Assembly: GCA_036387315.1 (NCBI GenBank)
Contig: DASVTY010000122.1
Span: 1 to 10,746, forward strand
Source of the DNA: JALZCH01 sp036387315
GTDB taxonomy: Bacteria > Acidobacteriota > Blastocatellia > Pyrinomonadales > Pyrinomonadaceae
DNA length: 10,746 bases
Direction: 5' to 3'
Each line of letters opens with the position of its first letter. The first letter of the stretch is position 1. The notes beneath the pieces were generated by a model. That model saw nothing but the letters and a program-made list of their open reading frames with translations. It was not told where the DNA came from and searched no databases. The position numbers and the translations under genes are program-made. Shown one piece after another: positions 1-7,580 of this stretch.

Positions 1-1341
1 TGACAAACGAGCTTGAATCGCTTTATTAGCTACTAAAAAGTTATGTTCTTCGCATTGAAATCCGGCGGGCGTTTCGCCGAACGGCGCAGCCGTATTGTTT
101 AAAAGCGAGCTTTTGGAAACAATTCCGTCGCCCGGCGCAAACATTATCTTTTTCAATTCTGCCTCAGACGCCTTTTTGCCGTCGCCGCGCACAAATTCTT
201 TAGCTTTGAAGAGCGTTTTCCAGCTTTTGTTTTTTTGGTCTCGGTAAACAATTATCGAATCGAGCGTCGTTTTGCAGTCAGCGCCGATGAGGAAAATTGA
301 AATCGGCTGTGCGCCGCCGGAATCGTTGTTTAAAGCAGCTTGAAAGCGTTTCGCGCGTTTAAGGACTCTGAGAAAATACGCGCTCGCTCGGCTGCGGTCA
401 GGGGCGTCAAACTGTTTGGCGAACCGGGCGTCGTTTAATGCGCCCCAGCCGTATTTTTCCCAATTTTGCGCGTCGTAAATATCAATTTTGAGCGGGCGCA
501 GATTTTCATCGAAAACTTTGAAAGCGTCGTTGTTCGGAAGCAGTTGAAAAACCGCCGGCATTGTAAATAAATCGAATTTCGTTATTTTTTGGACGAACGG
601 CAAATTTTGGTTAAACGGAAAAATAGCAAATGCGTCCGCCAATGATCTGAGCGCGAGCAGCGAGCCTTGATTCGGCGTTCCGATTAAGACGATTCGGTTG
701 AAATGCTTTGCGCCCGCCCAATCAAGCTGCGGCGTCTCGTCCGAATTCGGTAAATCCGCCGCGCCGTACATCGCCGCATAACGCGCGATGAGTCCGCCCA
801 TTGAATACGCAACCACATTAAATTTTAAATTCGGCTGGTTGAGAAGGCGTTTTAAATTTTCGATTTTTTCGATTAAAAGCCGGGCGTTTTCGACGTTATC
901 GCGCCGCCAATCGTAGGCGAAAACGAAAAGCGTGTCCGACGCTTTCGGATTTTCCCAGCCACCTTCTTCGTAACCTTGATTTATGAGCGTTTCAATCAAG
1001 CTGCCGTAAATCTGCTGGCGCGGCAGAAATCCGATTTTGACGCTGCGGAGCGCGTCGCGCGGAGCGAGATTGTCGCGCATTGATTCCAGATTTTCTGAAA
1101 GCGGAAGCCGCAAATCGTCTTTTTTCGAGCGACCGAGCCGAAACCAGACCCTTTCGCCGGTTTGCTGATTGAATAATTCCGAACCGACAAGACCGGGAAT
1201 GACGATAACCGGCGTTTTTCCTTGCGGGGAGTTTTGCGCAAAAGCGGCTTGCCCGAAATTTGTCGCCAAAAGCAGGAGAAACAAAAACGCCGAAGAATAG
1301 AATCCGGCGTTTTGAGTTTTAATTTTCTCCTCTTTTAACAT
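1..1341 (-). CDS. Exported LCAT/lipase-like alpha/beta hydrolase (3' end beyond the window)
   Basis: Seen: 447 codons open without a stop from an ATG at 1341 to the left edge, so the C-terminus is missing. Residues 18-35 form a hydrophobic signal peptide ending in AFA|Q. The oxyanion-loop-like 'VIVIPGLVGSEL' follows at about residues 45-56. The nucleophile elbow is 'AYSMGG' with Ser180. A late 'APGDGIV' supplies Asp405 and 'EEHNFL' supplies His433, giving a complete Ser-Asp-His triad in family order. Known: the lecithin:cholesterol acyltransferase/lipase family (LCAT, Pfam PF02450) has this order and a GDG loop before the final His. Inferred: it hydrolyses or transfers acyl groups of lipids in the periplasm or outside the cell; the substrate is unknown. 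It follows nhaA by 132 bp on the same strand and may be cotranscribed. I found no good Shine-Dalgarno upstream; an AGGAG lies just inside the gene with no standard start behind it, so 1341 is the best start. A more general esterase is the alternative. Confidence 0.85.
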   Translation of the reverse strand, partial: MLKEEKIKTQNAGFYSSAFLFLLLLATNFGQAAFAQNSPQGKTPVIVIPGLVGSELFNQQTGERVWFRLGRSKKDDLRLPLSENLESMRDNLAPRDALRSVKIGFLPRQQIYGSLIETLINQGYEEGGWENPKASDTLFVFAYDWRRDNVENARLLIEKIENLKRLLNQPNLKFNVVAYSMGGLIARYAAMYGAADLPNSDETPQLDWAGAKHFNRIVLIGTPNQGSLLALRSLADAFAIFPFNQNLPFVQKITKFDLFTMPAVFQLLPNNDAFKVFDENLRPLKIDIYDAQNWEKYGWGALNDARFAKQFDAPDRSRASAYFLRVLKRAKRFQAALNNDSGGAQPISIFLIGADCKTTLDSIIVYRDQKNKSWKTLFKAKEFVRGDGKKASEAELKKIMFAPGDGIVSKSSLLNNTAAPFGETPAGFQCEEHNFLVANKAIQARLS

Positions 1342-1473
1342 CGCAATTTCAGATAAATTATTGCGGCTTCGGCAACGCCTTTCTCGGAAATCCTCGTTGC
1401 ACATGAAAGGCAAGCGCAGCATTAATGTACCGCATTGATTTACAAATCGGTTGTTAATATTGACGGATTTGCT

Positions 1474-2685
1474 TTAAATTTCGTTTGCATGAAAATCCAT
1501 CGTATCCGCGTCAAGATCAACCGCCGTCGGTTGTCCGAGCAATTTGAGCCACAAAAATCCGATTGTTCCGGCAATCAGCGACGCCAGCAAAATAGCCGTT
1601 TTCGAGGCATTAATTGTTTCGGCGCTGCCGACAAAAGCCAGATTCGTAATAAAGATTGACATCGTAAAGCCGATTCCGCCAAGAATCCCTGCGCCGAAGA
1701 TGTGCCGCCAACTCAAATCGAGCGGAAGTCGGCAAATGCCGATTGAAACGGCGATAAAGCAGATCAGCGTAATTCCCAAAGGCTTGCCCAGCACGAGACC
1801 GCCGATTATTCCCAAACTGTTTGCCGACAATAAATTTTGATACCAATCTGCGCCGATGACAATTCCCGTATTCGCCAGCGCGAAAATCGGGAGAATGACA
1901 AACGCGACGGGTTTATGCAAAAAATGTTCGAGTCGGTGCGACGGCGATTCCGCGTCGTCTTCTTTCGCCGAAAACGGAATCGTAAATGCCAGCAGAACTC
2001 CGGCAATCGTCGCGTGGACGCCGGATTTTAACATCAAAAACCACATCAACGCTCCGCATATCAGATAAGGCGCGAGCGACATTACTTTAAAAAAACGACT
2101 CAAAACAAAGAGCAATCCCCAAATCGCCAAAGCTCCCAAAAGGTATAAGAACGAAAGCTCAGCCGTGTAAAAAACCGCAATTACAATAATCGCGCACAAA
2201 TCATCAATCACGGCGAGAGCCGCCAGGAAAACCTTTAAAGAAGCCGGAACACGATTTCCGAGAATCGCCAGAACGCCGAGCGCAAAAGCAATATCGGTCG
2301 CCATCGGAATTCCGATTCCGGCTTGCGTTTCGGTTCCGGCGTTAAGCGAAAAATGAATCAGCGCCGGCACGACAACTCCGCCAAGCGCCGCAATAATCGG
2401 CAAGAGCGCGTTTCTGAAATTTGATAATTCGCCGTTGTAAAGCTCGCGTTCGAGTTCCAGACCGATGAGCAAAAAGAAAATCGCCATCAATCCGTCATTA
2501 ACCCAGTGCTCGACGCTCAAGCCGCCGACGTAAAAATGCCAGACGCTTGAATAATTTTCGCCGAGAGCTGAATTTGCCAGAACGAGCGAAACAACGGTGC
2601 AAATAATCAGCAAAATGCCGCCGGATTTCTCCGAATCGAAAAACGCCTTAAAAGATTTGGATAATTTTCTTTGAACAACTCCCAT
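1474..2685 (-). CDS. nhaA: Na+/H+ antiporter NhaA
   Basis: Inner-membrane antiporter that exports Na+ (or Li+) in exchange for protons, for pH and sodium homeostasis. Seen: 403 residues with about a dozen hydrophobic segments. The signature 'ATDIAFALGVLAILGNRVP' starts at residue 129, 'AVIDDLCAI' covers Asp161-Asp162, 'GVHATIAGV' contains His224, and 'GKPLGI' contains Lys301. Known: in E. coli NhaA (388 residues) the matching residues Asp133, Asp163, Asp164 and Lys300 form the ion-binding site, so all key residues are present. The length is normal, with a short acidic C-terminal tail. An AGGA centred about 10 nt upstream supports the ATG at 2685. The gene starts 39 bp after the M28 peptidase stop on the same strand, which suggests cotranscription. 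One small oddity is the Cys straight after the Asp-Asp pair (DDLCA), where E. coli has Gly (DDLGA). Confidence 0.97.
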   Translation of the reverse strand: MGVVQRKLSKSFKAFFDSEKSGGILLIICTVVSLVLANSALGENYSSVWHFYVGGLSVEHWVNDGLMAIFFLLIGLELERELYNGELSNFRNALLPIIAALGGVVVPALIHFSLNAGTETQAGIGIPMATDIAFALGVLAILGNRVPASLKVFLAALAVIDDLCAIIVIAVFYTAELSFLYLLGALAIWGLLFVLSRFFKVMSLAPYLICGALMWFLMLKSGVHATIAGVLLAFTIPFSAKEDDAESPSHRLEHFLHKPVAFVILPIFALANTGIVIGADWYQNLLSANSLGIIGGLVLGKPLGITLICFIAVSIGICRLPLDLSWRHIFGAGILGGIGFTMSIFITNLAFVGSAETINASKTAILLASLIAGTIGFLWLKLLGQPTAVDLDADTMDFHANEI

Positions 2686-2694
2686 TTTCGATAA

Positions 2695-2699
2695 TCCTG
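2695..2699 (-). promoter_or_regulatory. Shine-Dalgarno of nhaA
   Basis: On the minus strand this reads CAGGA and ends 9 nt before the nhaA ATG at 2685. It is one of the clearer ribosome binding sites in the window and fixes that start. It lies in the 39-bp gap after the M28 peptidase gene, where I see no terminator or promoter. Confidence 0.6.
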
Positions 2700-2724
2700 A
2701 CTCCGTTCTCTAATAGCGTATTCT

Positions 2725-4287
2725 TTATTTGCTTCGAGGTGTCGGAAGAGAATTGCGCGGCAATTTTTCATCACGCATCGCCGTGTGATAAGCGAGCGAG
2801 GCGATAATCACGGCGTTGATTTTCAAATCCTGTTCGATTGCGGCTTCAAAAACATCGAGATTTGTGTGATGAATTCGCGTGTCGTAATCGAGCGGGTCTT
2901 GGACGAATTGAAAACCCGGAAGTCCGACCGCATCGAACGCCATATGGTCGGTTCCGCCTGTATTTAAAATCGTCACGGTCGAAGCGCCGAGATAATCGAA
3001 CGGTTTTAAATACGCTTCAAAAATCGGACGCGCAGCTTCGTTGCCCTGCAAAAAAATGCCGCGAATTTGTCCCGAACCGTTGTCGAGATTGTAATAAGCG
3101 GCAAGGCGTGAATGTTCCGGCAGCAATTTCATAGTCGCCGGATCGCCGAAATGCTTTTTGACGTAACCCATCGAGCCGTAATAATCCTGTTCCTCGCCCG
3201 ACCAGAGCGCAACGCGAATTGTCCGGCGCGGTCGCACGCCGATTGCTTTTAAGATTCTGGCGGCTTCCATCATCACGACGCAGCCAGCCGCGTTATCAAC
3301 CGCGCCGGTCGCCGAATGCCACGAATCGAAATGACCGCCGAGCATCACGACTTCATCTTTTAATTTATTATCTGCGCCCGGAATTTCGCCGATAACGTTG
3401 TAACCAGTCGCGTCGTCGGTAAATCGGGCTTGCAAATTCAATTCGAGATTGACCGGAATGTTTCTGTCTAACAGCCGGACGATTCGGGCGTATTGCTCGC
3501 GCGCGATGACAAACGCAGGCAAATTATTGTTTGCTTCGGTGTCGTAAAAACCCTGTACGCCGAGAACGGCATTCGGGCGACGGCTCGGCGTAATCAACGC
3601 GGCAATGCCTTCGTCGCGGAAAAATTTGTAGATTTCCTTTGCCTTTGCCAGAGATTCGAGCCAGTCTTTTTCTTCGTCCCAATAAGATTTTACCGGATCG
3701 CCCAATACGCCCTGCTGCGTCGGCTCGACGGCTTTGGCGGCTTTTGCCAATTCTTCGTCGGTCAATCGTTTGAAAAAATTCTCCGAACGAGCTTCGGGTT
3801 TGTTGAAATCAAAACGCCCGTTTAAAACAATCGCGTTTTTTAATTTGCCGCGATATTTGGGGAAATCTGCGGATGATCTGATTGAAACCAAAACCGGATT
3901 CCCCGCAACCGCGCCGTTCGTCGAGGGTGACCACGCGAGCGGATATGCAGTCAAACGGTCATAAGTCGGCGCGGTCATTTCAACCGAAAAACGTTCGACG
4001 CTCCAGCCTTTGCCCCAATTCCCCCAGGATTCTAGCTGCACGTTTTGCAATCCAAACTGAGTCATTTTGTCGCGCGCCCATTTCTGCGCCGCGCGCTCGT
4101 TCGGCGAGTTGGTCAAACGCGGTCCGAAAACGTCCGTCAAATAACCGAGCGTTTCCATGATCTGAGAATTTTGAAAGCCCTCGGTTTTTATCCGCGCGAT
4201 AACGTCCTGATTTAACGCTTCCTGCCCGAAAGAAACGTGGACAAAGACAAAAATTAAAAGCAAATAACCGGCAATCTTATTTTTCAT
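2725..4287 (-). CDS. Secreted M28 family zinc peptidase (carboxypeptidase Q-like)
   Basis: Exopeptidase of the M28 co-catalytic zinc family, probably periplasmic or secreted, releasing terminal amino acids from peptides. Seen: 520 residues with a signal peptide at 1-21 (KNK, a hydrophobic run, then SFG|Q). A mid-protein segment at about 130-265 fits an inserted PA-type domain. The catalytic domain begins near 295. Metal ligands appear in family order: 'GGHFDSW' (His319), 'GAVDNAAG' (Asp331), 'WSGEEQ' (Glu365 as probable base, Glu366 as ligand), 'NLDNGSG' (Asp402) and 'RIHHTNLD' (His474 most likely). Known: the same His-Asp-Glu-Glu-Asp-His series defines M28 and human carboxypeptidase Q (plasma glutamate carboxypeptidase). 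The site looks intact. It lies downstream of an intrinsic terminator and 39 bp upstream of nhaA, so it probably begins a new transcript. No Shine-Dalgarno is seen before the ATG at 4287. Aminopeptidase versus carboxypeptidase/dipeptidase specificity cannot be read from sequence. Confidence 0.93.
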   Translation of the reverse strand: MKNKIAGYLLLIFVFVHVSFGQEALNQDVIARIKTEGFQNSQIMETLGYLTDVFGPRLTNSPNERAAQKWARDKMTQFGLQNVQLESWGNWGKGWSVERFSVEMTAPTYDRLTAYPLAWSPSTNGAVAGNPVLVSIRSSADFPKYRGKLKNAIVLNGRFDFNKPEARSENFFKRLTDEELAKAAKAVEPTQQGVLGDPVKSYWDEEKDWLESLAKAKEIYKFFRDEGIAALITPSRRPNAVLGVQGFYDTEANNNLPAFVIAREQYARIVRLLDRNIPVNLELNLQARFTDDATGYNVIGEIPGADNKLKDEVVMLGGHFDSWHSATGAVDNAAGCVVMMEAARILKAIGVRPRRTIRVALWSGEEQDYYGSMGYVKKHFGDPATMKLLPEHSRLAAYYNLDNGSGQIRGIFLQGNEAARPIFEAYLKPFDYLGASTVTILNTGGTDHMAFDAVGLPGFQFVQDPLDYDTRIHHTNLDVFEAAIEQDLKINAVIIASLAYHTAMRDEKLPRNSLPTPRSK

Positions 4288-4298
4288 AAACCGAAATT

Positions 4299-4326
4299 AC
4301 TATAACTTGAAAAATAATTCTTCAAA
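4299..4326 (-). promoter_or_regulatory. Candidate promoter of the M28 peptidase gene
   Basis: Minus strand: TTTGAA (4326-4321), a 16-nt spacer, then TATAGT (4304-4299). The -10 box ends 11 nt before the ATG at 4287, so the predicted transcript would have a leader of only about 5 nt. This fits the absence of a Shine-Dalgarno. It overlaps the T-tract of the upstream terminator. The spacing is slightly short and the surrounding DNA is AT-rich, so this is tentative. Confidence 0.35.
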
Positions 4327-4352
4327 AAAAGGAGCGTGATTTATCACGCTCC
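4324..4352 (-). terminator. Intrinsic (rho-independent) terminator after the metalloprotease gene
   Basis: Minus strand: a perfect 9-bp stem, GGAGCGTGA / TCACGCTCC, with a 4-nt loop (TAAA), followed at once by seven T residues. It starts 32 nt after the stop of the metalloprotease/FG-GAP gene at 4385. It separates that transcript from the M28-nhaA genes downstream. Confidence 0.93.
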
Positions 4353-4384
4353 GATAAAATTAAATTAGATTGTAATTTTGAGAT

Positions 4385-7270
4385 TTACTGTTGCGAAGCG
4401 GGAACCGGAAGATCGGAATCAAGCCCGAATCCAGCCGCTTTGTAACCTTCGGCAGATTGCAGAATATGCCACGTCCCGCCGCGATAAACAGCCGGATCCG
4501 CTTTGCCGTCACCATCGTAATCGGCTGGAACCGGTTTGTCTGCGGCAATTCCCCAATTAACGCCTCCAAACTGTCCGTTTGAGCTGTTCAGAAAATACCA
4601 GTCGCCTTGTCGGAAAACAGCGACGTCGGCTATGCGGTCGCCATCGTAATCCGCCGCGATGGGCGTGTCGTCCGCCGCTCCGAAACGGACAGCCGTAAAA
4701 CCGAGCTGCGAGCGCTGCAAATACCAGGTGCCGTCGAAAGGACGATAAACGGCAATGTCCGCTCTTCCGTCGCCGTCAAAATCCGCCGCCACGGGTTTGT
4801 CGCCGTACATACCGAACTGCACCGCGCTGAAAGCGTTGTTTGCCAGATTATAAAAATACCAGGTCCCGTTTGACGGGCGAAACACGGCGATTTCGGCTTG
4901 TCCGTCGCCGTCAAAATCCGCGGGCGCGGGAATGTCGGTCGGCAAACCGAAATTGATTCCGGCAAAGCCGTACGACGTGCGCTGTAAATACCAATTTCCG
5001 TCTCGATAAACGGCGGCGTCTGTTTTGCCGTCGCCGTCGTAATCAGCCGCGACCGGTTTGTCGGTCGGCAATCCAAAAGCGATTCCGGCAAATCCTTCAC
5101 GGCTATTGGATAAATACCAGGTTCCGTCGGTCGGGCGATAAACCGAAACGTCCGCTCGCCCGTCGCCGTCAAAATCATATAAAACCGAGCGCGGCGCAGT
5201 AGAGATATTAGCTCCGTATTGAGTGACGGTAAACGCTTGTCCGGCGATTGTTATTGTCGCCGTGCGAGCGTTGCCGCTCGCGTTTTGTCCGACATAATAA
5301 CTGATTGTCCCCGTTCCCGATCCGCTCGATCCCGATGTTACCGAGACAAAGCTTTGATTGCTCGCCGCCGTCCAAGCGCAGTTTGCCGGAGCCGTAACAT
5401 TGAAGCTGCCCCCGCCGCCGCTCGCTGGAATACTTGCGCCCGCCGCTGAAAGCGAATATGAGCATTCGCTCGATTGATTATTAAATTCAACCCTTACGTC
5501 GAGACTTTCCGGTGAAGTGTTTCCTTTGCCGAGAACAGTGATTTTGATTTGACTTGTTGCATCATAAAAACTTTGTCCGACTAGAAGCGGAGCATCTCCG
5601 GTGGTTGAGGTCGAAGGAGTCATATCCAAGAGCTGGGTTTCGCGGAAATTTTGGTTGGCGTAATCCCATCGAACAAGAGCGCCGTTGAGAGCGTTTCCAG
5701 CCGTTAGCTGACGAAATTCCACCCAGTAACTCTTAGTCGAATCTTTGTTGATTTTCAGCGCGCGTATTCCGCCGCCCGCCGAATCCTGCGCGTAAATTCT
5801 GTAGTTTCCGGTGCCGGTGACGGTTTGAACATCGGCTTCGGTCAGCCAATCCATTTGTCTTTTGTATCGAGCGTTGAAGTGACGATTCGAATTACCGCCC
5901 GGACAAGCTCCCATCGTATCAAAGCAATCTCCGTATTCGACGTTGCTGCCCGCGCCAATCGGATTGCCGTCAGCAGTGCGCCAGAGATTTGCGTGCATCA
6001 ATCCATAATTATGTCCGATCTCGTGAGCGGTTTCAGTTAAATAAAAAGCCCCGTTAAGCCAAGCCGATTTCCCGCCGACGGCAGCAAGACCTGCCCAACC
6101 GATGCTCGGCGTGTAGCCGAAAGCTATTACGTCCAGAGCATAACTGTTCGTTTCATAACCGGCGGCGCGCGCGGCGTCGCGAGCATCCGTCAACATCCGG
6201 GAATAATTTGTGCCTTCAGCGTAAAAAGCCACGGTTTGCGGCAAGCGCACAACCGGAGTGACGGTCGCCTGCAAAGAAGTTTTGTTGTAAGAATTGGCTT
6301 GATAAAAATTATTTACAGTGGCGTTGAATAAAGTTTGAGCGCGCGACTCCGTGAGCGGCTGATTGTAATGATCGAGCGGCTCGCCGGGTTTGTCGGAGAA
6401 ATCAACCCGGATGACGAGAATCGTTTTCGCTCCCTCCGTCCAAGATGATGCGGGCGCATCCAATGATTGAGCTGCCGCTGCCGAATCATTTGCAGAACGC
6501 GCGGGTCCGATTGTCGCTTCCCATTCTATTTGTTGACGAACAAAATCTTGAAGCTCCGCTTCATTGGCGAATCTGATCAGTTTGCCGCCGATCTCAACCG
6601 CTGCTTCCTCGCCGCCGAGCGCCGATTCAGCGTCGCCGATTTCCGCTGATTTTACGGGACGTGCCGGGTTTTCATCAACAACAATCGTATCGCCGACGAT
6701 GACGCCGGAAAGCGGAATATCCATTTTCGTCGTCATCGTCAAACGTCTGCCGTAAACCAAAGCGCGATAACGCGCCTCACCTATAACGACTTCGCGCGCA
6801 GTGCGGGAAGAGCCGTGTTGGTTTGGTCGGTCAATTTCGTCGATTGTGTAAACCAGGAAATCGCCGTAAAAACTGACCGGTTTTTCAAGATATTGAGCAA
6901 TGGAATCGGGCAAACGGCGAAAAGTTTCGGGTGAAACGGCTTTTGAAAGAGCGTTTTCGGGAGAAACGGCTGCAAGCTGTTTGAATCGTTCGGCTCGCTT
7001 CTGCGCTAAATTTTCACCGATTCTTAATTGCTCATTGTTTAATGCGAAATTGTTTTTAACGTAGATTTCAAGCCATTCATTAAATTGTTCAAAAATAGGA
7101 GACGCCGCGATTTGCGCCGTTTGAAAATTTTGAGATTCGGTAGAAAATGATTTTTCAACTCTGTTTGATTTTGCCGATAAATTTGTTGTTCCGAATGAAA
7201 TAGAAAGTAAAACAATTATTAATACGGAAAAAGAAAAACCGATTTTTTTGCGGTCGAAAACAAAATACAT
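4385..7270 (-). CDS. Secreted metzincin metalloprotease with BACON domain and six FG-GAP repeats
   Basis: Predicted extracellular zinc endopeptidase of 961 residues. Seen: a signal peptide at about 1-34 (DRKK, then a hydrophobic run), a prodomain-like region at about 40-275, and a catalytic region at about 280-595. The zinc motif is 'HEIGHNYGLMH' with His416, Glu417, His420 and His426. The downstream 'EYGDCFDTMGACPGG' supplies the likely Met-turn Met453. One BACON domain (about 603-684) follows, then six FG-GAP/VCBS units (699-951) with DxDGDGxxD calcium-type loops. Known: HExxHxxGxxH plus a Met-turn defines metzincins; the 'EYGDxxDxMG' context resembles M11 gametolysins, but reprolysin-like families cannot be excluded. 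There is no Cys before residue 449, so a cysteine switch is impossible. No obvious sorting signal or membrane anchor is seen at the C-terminus. The gene is transcribed from a strong-looking promoter at 7471-7443, divergently from the BACON-array gene, and ends at an intrinsic terminator. The Shine-Dalgarno is weak; 7270 is the first in-frame ATG after an upstream stop. Confidence 0.9.
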   Translation of the reverse strand: MYFVFDRKKIGFSFSVLIIVLLSISFGTTNLSAKSNRVEKSFSTESQNFQTAQIAASPIFEQFNEWLEIYVKNNFALNNEQLRIGENLAQKRAERFKQLAAVSPENALSKAVSPETFRRLPDSIAQYLEKPVSFYGDFLVYTIDEIDRPNQHGSSRTAREVVIGEARYRALVYGRRLTMTTKMDIPLSGVIVGDTIVVDENPARPVKSAEIGDAESALGGEEAAVEIGGKLIRFANEAELQDFVRQQIEWEATIGPARSANDSAAAAQSLDAPASSWTEGAKTILVIRVDFSDKPGEPLDHYNQPLTESRAQTLFNATVNNFYQANSYNKTSLQATVTPVVRLPQTVAFYAEGTNYSRMLTDARDAARAAGYETNSYALDVIAFGYTPSIGWAGLAAVGGKSAWLNGAFYLTETAHEIGHNYGLMHANLWRTADGNPIGAGSNVEYGDCFDTMGACPGGNSNRHFNARYKRQMDWLTEADVQTVTGTGNYRIYAQDSAGGGIRALKINKDSTKSYWVEFRQLTAGNALNGALVRWDYANQNFRETQLLDMTPSTSTTGDAPLLVGQSFYDATSQIKITVLGKGNTSPESLDVRVEFNNQSSECSYSLSAAGASIPASGGGGSFNVTAPANCAWTAASNQSFVSVTSGSSGSGTGTISYYVGQNASGNARTATITIAGQAFTVTQYGANISTAPRSVLYDFDGDGRADVSVYRPTDGTWYLSNSREGFAGIAFGLPTDKPVAADYDGDGKTDAAVYRDGNWYLQRTSYGFAGINFGLPTDIPAPADFDGDGQAEIAVFRPSNGTWYFYNLANNAFSAVQFGMYGDKPVAADFDGDGRADIAVYRPFDGTWYLQRSQLGFTAVRFGAADDTPIAADYDGDRIADVAVFRQGDWYFLNSSNGQFGGVNWGIAADKPVPADYDGDGKADPAVYRGGTWHILQSAEGYKAAGFGLDSDLPVPASQQ
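4418..5176 (-). repeat. Six tandem FG-GAP/VCBS units within the metalloprotease gene
   Basis: Six copies of a unit of about 44 residues (about 131 bp) start at residues 699, 743, 785, 830, 874 and 918. The consensus is D-[FY]-DGDG-xx-D-x-[AS]V-[YF]-R followed by GTWYL, an aromatic/Gly stretch, FG and PVxAD. The loops match calcium-binding DxDxDG patterns known from integrin-type beta-propellers. Unit 5 is degenerate: its loop reads DYDGDR instead of DYDGDG. At DNA level the loop codons (GACGGCGACGG) recur nearly unchanged. Six such units could form an incomplete or six-bladed propeller; that is inference. Confidence 0.9.
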
Positions 7271-7346
7271 AATAATTTTCTTGCAGTTAAGGCTGATGTC
7301 CGAGTAAAAAAAACAAACGTCAATCCGCAGAGTTTTAGATTAAGGC

Positions 7347-7361
7347 TCAGTTCTAAACTGA
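7347..7361. repeat. Palindrome in the metalloprotease leader
   Basis: TCAGTT-CTA-AACTGA is a perfect inverted repeat with 6-bp arms and a 3-nt centre. It lies about 75 nt downstream of the predicted transcription start of the minus-strand gene and 77 bp before its ATG. It could be a small RNA hairpin or a protein-binding site. Chance occurrence in AT-rich DNA cannot be excluded. Confidence 0.4.
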
Positions 7362-7442
7362 ACGCGACGTTATTGATTAGTTTTAATGAAATTAAATAAT
7401 ACGCCCGCAGACGTAAGGACAAAATTTTAAAGGATGCTATAT

Positions 7443-7471
7443 TTTATAGCTCGCCCGCCAAATTGTGTCAA
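7443..7471 (-). promoter_or_regulatory. Sigma70-type promoter of the metalloprotease/FG-GAP gene
   Basis: Minus strand: a perfect -35 TTGACA (7471-7466), an optimal 17-nt spacer, and a -10 TATAAA (7448-7443). The predicted start is near 7436, giving a leader of about 165 nt. This is the closest match to the sigma70 consensus in the window. Confidence 0.72.
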
Positions 7472-7537
7472 AGATTTGAGGAAATCGTAATAATAATTGA
7501 TGCAGATTTAAGGTTTAAATTTGCCGTTAAATTTCGG

Positions 7538-7554
7538 AAAAGAAAGATTCTTTT
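7538..7554. repeat. 17-bp palindrome between the two divergent promoters (candidate operator)
   Basis: AAAAGAA-AGA-TTCTTTT has perfect 7-bp arms. It sits between the two -35 boxes, 26 bp from the plus-strand -35 and 66 bp from the minus-strand -35. The position suits a shared activator or repressor site. No regulator gene is in the window, so its role is inferred from position and symmetry only. Confidence 0.4.
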
Positions 7555-7580
7555 GTCTTTAATAAAAACAGGGATTTTTT

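Noticed and set aside
996..1241. 81-residue minus-strand frame
   Set aside because: Alternate frame inside the LCAT-like hydrolase gene, which carries signal peptide, nucleophile elbow, Asp and His in one continuous frame.
1361..1376. Possible hairpin TTGCGGCTTCGGCAA between nhaA and the lipase gene
   Set aside because: Only about four bases pair at the ends and no T-tract follows, so it does not qualify as a terminator.
3493..3825. 110-residue plus-strand frame
   Set aside because: Antisense to the M28 peptidase gene with no ribosome binding site and no recognisable domain.
4418..5176. Regular repeats of about 131 bp resembling a CRISPR or satellite array
   Set aside because: The repeats are coding (FG-GAP units), vary at the third codon position, and lack short identical repeats with unique spacers.
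4630..5178. 182-residue minus-strand reading frame within the FG-GAP region
   Set aside because: It is an out-of-frame shadow. The repeats keep the alternate frame open, and the 961-residue frame with zinc and calcium motifs is clearly the real one.
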